14,571 bases of DNA, taken from positions 1 through 14,571 of the forward strand of contig JBLHLB010000069.1 in the NCBI GenBank assembly GCA_047618505.1. The letters run 5' to 3'. Positions within the stretch are counted from its first letter, which is position 1, and the number at the start of each line of letters is the position of its first letter. Positions 8,401 through 14,571 of this stretch are shown in pieces. Source of the stretch: JBLHLB01 sp047618505. GTDB taxonomy: Bacteria > Planctomycetota > UBA1135 > GCA-002686595. The position numbers were made by a program, and so were the translations under genes. Under the pieces are notes generated by a model. The model was not told the DNA's origin and searched no databases. It worked only from the letters and a program-made list of their open reading frames with translations.

Positions 8401-8593
8401 CTTGGAGCCCGGTGGGGTGGGACCAGGGTACCGCGCCCGGGCCCCGATGTAAGGACTAGAGCCAGTGGAGCCCTCACTCTCCGCAGTGGGCCCCGGCGAG
8501 GATGGCGGGGAATGCAGGTACTCGCTATCCTGCTTCTTCAACATCCACTCCAAAGCCAACGCCCCCAGAGCACGACCCGAAGAGAAGCTCTCT
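8401..8593. promoter_or_regulatory. Divergent intergenic region between esterase and oxidoreductase genes
   Basis: 193 bases separate the two divergent start codons and must hold promoters for both directions. No convincing -35/-10 pair or operator repeat could be picked by eye in this GC-rich stretch. A purine-rich GAGAAG at 8582-8587 is the likely ribosome site for the oxidoreductase. Confidence 0.4.
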
Positions 8594-9898
8594 ATGTCCA
8601 AACCCACACGCCGCAAGTTCCTCGCAACGTCGTCCTCCGCCGTGGCCGCCACCACGCTGGCCAGTTCCTTCGGCCGCTTTACACCGGTGGACAACCAAAC
8701 GGAAATCCGCGTGGCACTGGTGGGCTGTGGTGGTCGCGGAACCGGGGCCGTCGCCCAGATTTTCAACTCCGGGGCGAACATCAAGCTCGTCGCCGTTGCC
8801 GACGCCTTCCGCGGGAAGGCGGACCGCGCAGTCAAGCTCCTGACGGAGCACAATGCGGACTGCATGGACGTCGCCGAGAGTCGAATCTTCAGCGGACTTG
8901 ATGCATTCAAGAAAGCGATCGATTCCAACTGCGACTTGGTTGTGATCGCGACGCCCCCCGGATTCAAGCCGCCGCAATTTGAATATGCGGTGAACGCGGG
9001 CAAGCACATCTTTATGGAGAAGCCGGTCGCCACCGACGCGCCCGGGATCCGGCGTGTGCTGGCTTCTGTGGAAGAGTCAAAGCGCAAAAGCCTCTTGGTC
9101 GCCATCGGACTGCAGCGCCGTCATGAGCCCAAGTACATGGAGACCATGCAGCGCGTGCATGACGGCGCCATCGGCGATGTAATCCTGTCGCGCGTCTACT
9201 GGAACGGCGGCGGCATCTGGTATCGCGAACGCGAAGAGGGGCAGTCCGACATGGGCTTCCAGTGCAACAATTGGTACCACTTCAACTGGATCTGCGGCGA
9301 TCAGATCGTCGAGCAGCACATCCACAACCTGGATGTTGGGTGCTGGGCTAAGAACGCCTACCCGGTGGAGTGCAACGGAATGGGCGGTCGCGCGATGCGC
9401 ATGAACGGCGATCAAAGTAAGTCGCAGATCTTCGACCACACCTTCTGCGAGTACACCTTCGCCGACGGTACAAAGATGTATAGCCAGGGCCGACACCTGG
9501 CCGGTAGCTGGACGAACGTGGGCGAGGAACTGCACGGGACGAAGGGCACGGCGACTCCCTCGGGAGTCATCCGCGGACCGAATGCATGGACATTCGAAGG
9601 CGATAGCCCCGGTGGTCATCAGCAGGAGCAGCTAGACCTAGTCGACGCGCTTCTGAAGGGCGAGATCTATAACGAGGGTGAGTACGGTGCGCACTCGACC
9701 TTCACGGCCATCCTTGGTCGTGAAGCCTGCTACTCGGGAACGGTCGTGGGCTGGGACGATTTGATGGCACGCGGACGTAACCTTTCGCCGGGCATCGATG
9801 ACTTCACGATGGACTCAACACCTCCGGTGGTTGTCGGTGCCGACGGGCTGTATCCCGTTCCGGTCCCCGGCGTCTACAGCCCCTACGAAGGGGCCTAG
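8594..9898 (+). CDS. Tat-exported Gfo/Idh/MocA family oxidoreductase
   Basis: 434 residues from ATG 8594, preceded by GAGAAG six bases upstream. The N-terminus MSKPTRRKFLATSSSAVAAT is a twin-arginine signal (RRKF plus a hydrophobic stretch), so the protein is exported folded, as many planctomycete members are. The Rossmann NAD(P) motif VGCGGRGTG lies at 43-51. EKP at 142-144 is the family's conserved cofactor and substrate loop, followed by the C-terminal alpha/beta domain with NNWYHFNWICGDQIVEQHIH (225-244) and HNLDVG, which contributes the active-site histidines. The enzyme probably oxidises or reduces a sugar, inositol or sugar acid with tightly bound NAD(P). The open frame reaches back to 8465, but the Tat motif fixes the start at 8594. 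It is divergent from the esterase operon, which suggests shared regulation. Stop is TAG. Confidence 0.92.
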   Translation: MSKPTRRKFLATSSSAVAATTLASSFGRFTPVDNQTEIRVALVGCGGRGTGAVAQIFNSGANIKLVAVADAFRGKADRAVKLLTEHNADCMDVAESRIFSGLDAFKKAIDSNCDLVVIATPPGFKPPQFEYAVNAGKHIFMEKPVATDAPGIRRVLASVEESKRKSLLVAIGLQRRHEPKYMETMQRVHDGAIGDVILSRVYWNGGGIWYREREEGQSDMGFQCNNWYHFNWICGDQIVEQHIHNLDVGCWAKNAYPVECNGMGGRAMRMNGDQSKSQIFDHTFCEYTFADGTKMYSQGRHLAGSWTNVGEELHGTKGTATPSGVIRGPNAWTFEGDSPGGHQQEQLDLVDALLKGEIYNEGEYGAHSTFTAILGREACYSGTVVGWDDLMARGRNLSPGIDDFTMDSTPPVVVGADGLYPVPVPGVYSPYEGA

Positions 9899-10265
9899 GG
9901 ACGATTCAACAGGAGGCCGCCCGGTATTGCTCCGCCTTGGGGCAATACCGGTGACGGCCTGTTTGCGCTGGTCTAGCCGATAGAGGATTCCCTGGAGCGC
10001 GTGGATCGGTTGATCCCAGGGTCGAGCCTTGCGACCTTGTTCAAGGAGCGAGCTGGGCGTCAAAGCCAAGGCGCATGAGGGGCGGACCTGCGGGCCTGCC
10101 TGATAGGGAGCTCGCCGAAGGGTTCACCCACAGAGGCAGCTGTGGGATCCATCAGTTCCCCCCCTGATCCCCGTCCTGGCTTGGTGGGAGAGGATCCAGA
10201 GAGGCTGAGACTCGCAGCAGACTCCCTTGCGCTAGCGAGCCCTATTCCTGGACCTGAAGTGGCGC
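9899..10265. other. Non-coding convergent intergenic region with several short inverted repeats
   Basis: No convincing gene is seen here. Besides the hairpin at 9914-9960 there are CCCTGG/CCAGGG (9990-9995 with 10016-10021) enclosing GGATC/GATCC (10003-10007 with 10012-10016), and CCCACA/TGTGGG (10127-10132 with 10141-10146). GGCGC/GCGCC overlaps the stop of the downstream minus-strand gene. These could be terminators for the two convergent genes or a structured RNA; at this GC content some are expected by chance. Confidence 0.4.
9914..9960 (+). terminator. Terminator-like hairpin after the oxidoreductase gene
   Basis: A perfect 10-bp stem, CCGGTATTGC (9921-9930) with GCAATACCGG (9942-9951), closes an 11-base loop. 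A lower 6-bp stem, AGGCCG (9914-9919) with CGGCCT (9955-9960), extends it across a small internal loop. It starts 15 bases after the stop codon. Only GTTTG follows, so the U-tract is poor, and termination may be Rho-assisted or bidirectional. Confidence 0.55.
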
Positions 10266-11828
10266 CTAGCGCCTTCCCCCGCGGCGGCGGGAGGCACTCT
10301 TCTTTAGCTCGTGACTGAGTTCAGCCACCTCGCCGGCCCGCACCTCTATGGTTCCGAGCTTGCCCTTCCCAAGGCTCTCGTGCCACCAGCTCACTGCGTA
10401 GCTCCCGGGGGGAACGTCGCGCAGGAGCAGTCTCCCCGAGCTAGAGGAAGCGCCACAGCGGGAGGCTTCGTTGACCACGAGATAGCTCTTCATCCAGGGG
10501 TGAATGTCGCACTTCACTTCAAAGGTTTCCGCGTGGGTCATGCTGACGGCGAGGGAGTCGCCGGCCGCCACGGTCCTGTTGAAAGGCGTGTTCTTGCGCG
10601 AGAAAGAGTGGACGTTGTGGGGTGTCTCGTCTGAGTTCGCGAAGGCCAGCTCAGATCCCACGGGTACGACCAAGACGTGGGGCTCGAAGCGACAGCCATC
10701 TTGATCCAGTCGAAACGGTTCCTTCGGAACAAGCGGCGCAACGTCGTCGTTTTCGAGGAAGAAGACCACGTTTGAAACACCGCGACTGGCGGGGTCAACG
10801 AGCAGGGAGCGATCCAGGCGGTCAAGGGCCTCTCCCTCCCCATGCACGCAGCCACTGGCCTCCGCCTCGGAAAGCTCCGGGAGAAACTCAGGTTCCGGTA
10901 GATCGCCTGACCAAACAGCGAGCAGGTTCACGTGTCCGGTCCCCGGCGCCGGCGCCGGGATGCGCGAACCTTCACCAGCAGCGGCATCGGGTCCTTCCGC
11001 AACGTCCGCTGCATCAGCAACGGGCTCCTCTGGTTGCTCCCCTTGCCCATCGGACTCGAGCTCTCCCTGGGCGCTATCGGATGTCGTGACGTCCGCCGTC
11101 ACATCGAAGCGCATGGAGACCTGGAGGTCGGTCGCCGACACTTGCCCTGCCACAACTTCAATCTCCTGTGTAGCGCCTCGCCCGAGGGTCTCGTGCCACC
11201 ACGTGACGGCGTAGGATCCGGGCGCAAGCCCGTCCAGGGAGAAGCAGCCCTCCGAATCGGACACCGCATAGGCCTGGGCGTCCGTCACGAACAGATGTGC
11301 CTCCATCCAGGGGTGGGTGTCGTCTCTAGCGGAGAAGACTTCGACTTCCTTCAGTTCGACAGCGAAGGACTCGCCCACATCAAGTGTTCGATTGAAGGGC
11401 TCATTCCTCTTCGCGTAGGTGTGCAGGTTGTGGCAGCACTGATCATGGTTCGCGATCTGCACGGATCCGCCGGCCCGCAGGACGACAACGTGGGGTTCAA
11501 AGCGCGCTCCGCGCACCGACATGGTGGCCAGCGCCGGAGCGGCCTTTTCTGCCCCATCCACGCCGGCGATCGTCAAGACCACATTCGCAACCCCGCCGGT
11601 CTTAGAGTCGAGGAGAAGTCGCCGATCCGTGGCATCGAACTCCGCCCCGGGCTGGCGTGCGCTGCACTCATCTCCCGCGCTCCCAAGCGTGAGATTCGGC
11701 AAGACAGCTGGCCGTAGGCCCTCAAAAACAACTCGGCCTTCTATGGAACCTGTTTCCGGTCCCGCATCGACGCCCAGGGTCGCGAAAAAGGCCAGGAGAG
11801 ACAGTAAGGGCATTAGGATCAGCTTCAT
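10266..11828 (-). CDS. Secreted tandem cupredoxin / carboxypeptidase-regulatory-like repeat protein
   Basis: 520 residues from ATG 11826-11828, which starts a signal peptide (MKLILMPLLSLLAFFATLGV, cleavage near DAG). The protein is two copies of one unit, about 27-240 and 297-510, joined by an acidic Ala/Asp/Glu-rich linker (241-296). Each unit has a plastocyanin-like cupredoxin domain (ARFEPHVVVLRAG; CRFEPHVLVVPVG) followed by a short beta-sandwich like carboxypeptidase regulatory domains (PGSYAVTWWHE; PGSYAVSWWHE). Unit 2 carries plausible type-1 copper ligands: H404 or H407, C440, H443 and M446 in KCDIHPWM. Unit 1 has RDDTHPWM, so the equivalent of C440 is D169, while H172 and M175 remain; it also has C131-C132-H133. 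The tail is basic (RRRGGRR). Likely an electron-transfer or copper-binding surface protein. An upstream in-frame start at 11903 would add 25 residues before the signal peptide and is rejected. Stop is TAG. Confidence 0.82.
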   Translation of the reverse strand: MKLILMPLLSLLAFFATLGVDAGPETGSIEGRVVFEGLRPAVLPNLTLGSAGDECSARQPGAEFDATDRRLLLDSKTGGVANVVLTIAGVDGAEKAAPALATMSVRGARFEPHVVVLRAGGSVQIANHDQCCHNLHTYAKRNEPFNRTLDVGESFAVELKEVEVFSARDDTHPWMEAHLFVTDAQAYAVSDSEGCFSLDGLAPGSYAVTWWHETLGRGATQEIEVVAGQVSATDLQVSMRFDVTADVTTSDSAQGELESDGQGEQPEEPVADAADVAEGPDAAAGEGSRIPAPAPGTGHVNLLAVWSGDLPEPEFLPELSEAEASGCVHGEGEALDRLDRSLLVDPASRGVSNVVFFLENDDVAPLVPKEPFRLDQDGCRFEPHVLVVPVGSELAFANSDETPHNVHSFSRKNTPFNRTVAAGDSLAVSMTHAETFEVKCDIHPWMKSYLVVNEASRCGASSSSGRLLLRDVPPGSYAVSWWHESLGKGKLGTIEVRAGEVAELSHELKKSASRRRGGRR

Positions 11829-12021
11829 GTCCACCACCCTAGCAAGCTCCACTCCGCTTTTAGGGAGTGGCGCGTGATTGCTACCCCAGAGCTTTCTCAA
11901 CAAGCATGCCCATTCAGGTCTTTTCTTCCGCCTTTGGAGCTACGGATGAAACGCGGAATGAGGCCTCAATCGCCCGATCGAAGCCGGAGTCGGGTACTTT
12001 TTGTGAAATCCAAAGCTCGCT
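11829..12021. promoter_or_regulatory. Divergent intergenic region between cupredoxin and propeller genes
   Basis: 193 bases lie between two divergent starts and must carry promoters for both. On the minus strand GGGTGGTGG just before ATG 11828 may serve as a ribosome site. On the plus strand an in-frame TGA at 12004-12006 limits the downstream gene to the start at 12022. No clear promoter pair was identified. Confidence 0.35.
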
Positions 12022-14571
12022 ATGTCCAACACAATTGGCCCCCTCAGATTAGCCCTCCGGGCGGCGCTGGGATCGCTCCTCCTCAGCGCTCACCTCTCTG
12101 CCCAGGCGGACGTTCTAGCGACGATTTCCGGTGAAGTTCTCGACCTGACGCCCTCGGCAGCGGGAGAGCTGATTTATTGCACTCGGGAGTCTGATGTTGG
12201 CGTGATCAATGTGGCGGGCGCGGTCACACTCTTGGCCGATGCGGCCAGCGGGCCCTTCTTCAGTGAACTGCGAGGTGTGGTCGAGGATCCGGGTGGATTG
12301 GACATCGCCGTGGTGGATGATCAGGGCGAGATTTGGCGACTGGTCAACCGATCGACGCCGGCCGTTCATGCCTATGACGACCTCTACTTGATCAAGTCTG
12401 CCACGGACCTAATGGTCGACGCGGCGGGCAACTACATGATCCCCTTTGATACGCCTTCAAATGGTGTGCGCGGGATCGCCTGGGCAAGCGGGGATGGCTC
12501 GCGCTGGGCCCACTACCTGCGTAAGCACACGCCCCTGCAGTTGGCTTGGGATCCGGTGGATCAACGCATCCTCTTGACGGACCAGGCCGGCGGTGGGGAC
12601 CTTCGGGCGATCGATTCCATGAGTCCCTACTTGCCGACGAGTCTCTTGGACGGAGCGACCAACGCAGGCTACACGGAAGGTGCAGACGATGGCGACATGG
12701 CCGTCGAAGTGGATGGCGACGTGCTTTACATCGCCGGTGGTGCGGTCTACTGGTGGAACAGAATGAGCGGGACGAGCTCGATGATTGCCGCCGGCTACGG
12801 GCCTCTGCGCGGCATCGCGATCGCAGCCTCCAGCGGAAACGTCACCAGCACCACAGGCTTCAGTGCCTACGTCGGAGAAGTCGGCGCCAGCACGACTTTG
12901 ATTCGCGAGATTGGGAGTGTAGACGCCCCCGCGAGCCCGATAGCGGCCAGCCTCGGGGTGGTCCCGAACAAGGGCAATCAGCTCATGTTCTTCGGCAACA
13001 TCCAGGCCTTCGAACTCGCCCTGGACCTGAATGGCGACTTCCTCATCGGTGGCCATCTCTTCCAGCAGCAACCCCAGATCCGGCGCGTGGATCGGACGAC
13101 TTTCAGCAATGTTCTGATCGCCGACGACACCGACGGTATCGCGGGTCGAATCGAGGGTCTCGCGGTCGCGCCCGACGGCACGATCTATGCACTTACGACG
13201 GGCGGCGTGATCCACGCCATCACGGAAAACCCCCTGAGCGTGACGGAAGTCTATGACGATGCCCAGGGCTTGATAGGTGCGGGCCAGGACTTGCTGCTCG
13301 GCCGCAACGGCAAACTCTTTGTCGCGGACCGCGACTTCTTTGGCGGAGGCGATGTGATCGAAATCGACATCGCAAGCGGCCTAGGTCGCGTTGTAGTGAG
13401 CCTGGCTGAATCCCGCGGATTGGCCGCGGACCCGACCACCGGCGAAATCTTCGTGAGTGAGTGGATCAACAGTGGCTTCGTGGGACAGGTGAATCGGCTG
13501 GACGTCGAGACGGACCAAAAGGTGGCCCTGCCTGGATTCGATGGCATGAACTACACCAATGATTCGGTTTGGGGCGACGGAGATCTTGTGGTGGACGTGT
13601 TCGGTTCGATCTACACGATCTCTGAGGATGACTGGGCTCTCGTGCGTTATGACCCGGACGCCCAGGCCTTCGAACGCATCGGATCCAGCTACCTGAACCA
13701 CCCCTCCGGTCTGGTGATCGCGCCCTCTACGGGATCGAGTTCGACGGGCTGGAGCCTGTTCATCAGCGAGTTTGACTTCCTCTACGAACTCAACGGTGTG
13801 CACGCTCCTGCACCGATTCGCGTGGACCCGGGAAGTCCGGGGGTCGGTGTTGCTGTGGGCTACCTGAACCCATCCATTGGGGAATCACGTGCCCTGTTGC
13901 TGGATCCCTCCGGTGGGGGGTTCCTGGTGTCGACCAGCACATCGAAGCTGGCGCGCATCGACCTTAACACGGGTGTTGTCTCTATCCTCGCCGATGCGAG
14001 CGACGGGCTGGCAGGTGACCTCGTCGGATTAGCTGCCCGCGCCGGCGGAACCGTGCTAGCGGCCGCCTCGGATGGGCGAATCTTTGAACTCACCCCTGGG
14101 CTGGGTTGGTCCGCGACGCAGATCTTCTCGAACGCCGGCAGCGAAGTGGAGAATGTCAGCGGACTCGCCGTGGACGCGACCGGGCAGGCCTTGATCCTCG
14201 ATAGCCCGTCAACCTCCCTGGCCAGTCGACTCCTACGGATTGATGGTGCCGGAGTGGTGTCGGTGCTGGCGCGTACGCGTCGAGGATTGAACCTCGCCCT
14301 CGATCCCTTGACCGGGGAAACTTGGGTCACACAGCGCGGGAACCCGGCCGATGGCTTTGGGGAGATTCTGCGCGTGGATCAGCTTGAGCCCACGCCGACC
14401 CACGGTCATTGGACACCCGGAAACTACCAGCGTTTCGTCTTCTACGACGAGGACGGCTCAATCGGATTTTTCGATGACGGTGATCCGGTCATTGTGGAGC
14501 GCAGCACTGGGCGAGTTTCACGCCTCACCCGAGTAGACGGTACGCGCACGGTGCTCGCCGGCGGCTACCAA
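12022..14571 (+). CDS. Large secreted beta-propeller-like protein (NHL/SMP-30-like repeats), 3' partial
   Basis: The frame is open from ATG 12022 to the right edge: 850 codons with no stop, so the C-terminus is outside. The start is fixed by an in-frame TGA 18 bases upstream and by a signal peptide (LRLALRAALGSLLLSAHLSA, then QADV, cleavage near 28). The rest is a series of ~40-50-residue strand-rich repeats with phrases such as DLMVDAAGNYMIP, IEGLAVAPDGTIYALTTGG, DLLLGRNGKLFVADRDFF, GLAADPTTGEIFVSEW, GLVIAPSTG and GLAVDATGQALILDS, as in NHL or SMP-30-type propellers. No catalytic motif is recognised. Such proteins often end in a sorting or adhesion domain, which may lie beyond the edge. It is divergent from the cupredoxin gene. 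Probably an extracellular binding or structural protein; function unknown. Confidence 0.8.
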   Translation, partial: MSNTIGPLRLALRAALGSLLLSAHLSAQADVLATISGEVLDLTPSAAGELIYCTRESDVGVINVAGAVTLLADAASGPFFSELRGVVEDPGGLDIAVVDDQGEIWRLVNRSTPAVHAYDDLYLIKSATDLMVDAAGNYMIPFDTPSNGVRGIAWASGDGSRWAHYLRKHTPLQLAWDPVDQRILLTDQAGGGDLRAIDSMSPYLPTSLLDGATNAGYTEGADDGDMAVEVDGDVLYIAGGAVYWWNRMSGTSSMIAAGYGPLRGIAIAASSGNVTSTTGFSAYVGEVGASTTLIREIGSVDAPASPIAASLGVVPNKGNQLMFFGNIQAFELALDLNGDFLIGGHLFQQQPQIRRVDRTTFSNVLIADDTDGIAGRIEGLAVAPDGTIYALTTGGVIHAITENPLSVTEVYDDAQGLIGAGQDLLLGRNGKLFVADRDFFGGGDVIEIDIASGLGRVVVSLAESRGLAADPTTGEIFVSEWINSGFVGQVNRLDVETDQKVALPGFDGMNYTNDSVWGDGDLVVDVFGSIYTISEDDWALVRYDPDAQAFERIGSSYLNHPSGLVIAPSTGSSSTGWSLFISEFDFLYELNGVHAPAPIRVDPGSPGVGVAVGYLNPSIGESRALLLDPSGGGFLVSTSTSKLARIDLNTGVVSILADASDGLAGDLVGLAARAGGTVLAAASDGRIFELTPGLGWSATQIFSNAGSEVENVSGLAVDATGQALILDSPSTSLASRLLRIDGAGVVSVLARTRRGLNLALDPLTGETWVTQRGNPADGFGEILRVDQLEPTPTHGHWTPGNYQRFVFYDEDGSIGFFDDGDPVIVERSTGRVSRLTRVDGTRTVLAGGYQ

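Noticed and set aside
8465..8593. N-terminal extension of the oxidoreductase frame
   Set aside because: The twin-arginine signal and ribosome site place the start at 8594.
8401..9105. N-terminal extension of the esterase frame (235 extra residues)
   Set aside because: It lies antisense to the oxidoreductase gene and precedes a clear signal peptide at 8400.
11829..11903. N-terminal extension of the cupredoxin gene
   Set aside because: It would put 25 polar residues before a clean signal peptide.
12546..13256. Long open frames in other phases inside the propeller gene (for example 12546-13256 on + and 12457-13215 on -)
   Set aside because: They are Arg/His/Gly-rich shadows typical of GC-rich DNA. 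The 12022 frame has the signal peptide, the repeat pattern and no stop to the window edge.

Overview
GC-rich bacterial DNA with long, tightly packed genes. The gene set points to an uncultured Planctomycetota or a similar lineage: FG-GAP/ASPIC-UnbV propeller proteins, a Tat-exported Gfo/Idh/MocA oxidoreductase, a sialate O-acetylesterase-like enzyme, an SSS-family symporter, and a secreted cupredoxin plus carboxypeptidase-regulatory-like repeat protein. This placement is an inference from gene content only. No rRNA, tRNA, CRISPR array or insertion sequence was found.

Layout. (1) 2-3178 (+): a long FG-GAP/ASPIC-UnbV protein with a C-terminal thioredoxin-like domain, open at the left edge. Its reading frame holds one in-frame TGA at 2045-2047. 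The same frame carries the same protein family on both sides of it. Seventeen bases after the TGA is the loop of a strong stem-loop with a GGUC tetraloop, the geometry of a bacterial SECIS element. The best reading is one selenoprotein with selenocysteine at this codon, not two genes. (2) 3179-3688: an intergenic stretch with a hairpin and what looks like a frameshifted remnant of a short-chain dehydrogenase. (3) 8400 down to 3689 (-): a probable operon of a sialate O-acetylesterase-like enzyme, a CutC-family protein and an SSS symporter. A perfect 8-bp hairpin lies between the last two. (4) 8594-9898 (+): a divergently transcribed Gfo/Idh/MocA oxidoreductase with a Tat signal, followed by a terminator-like hairpin. 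(5) 9899-10265: a non-coding convergent gap with several short inverted repeats. (6) 11828 down to 10266 (-): a secreted protein made of two copies of a cupredoxin plus beta-sandwich unit. The first copy lacks the copper-ligand cysteine. (7) 12022 to the right edge (+): a large secreted beta-propeller-like protein, open at the right edge.

How the genes may work together. The divergent block 3689-9898 looks like a small carbohydrate-use locus: a secreted esterase removes acyl groups, the symporter imports a small solute, and the oxidoreductase acts on a sugar or sugar acid. The substrate cannot be told from sequence. The other three proteins are probably cell-surface or periplasmic. The recoded TGA is the most notable feature, because it would add a selenoprotein in a family I do not know to contain one.
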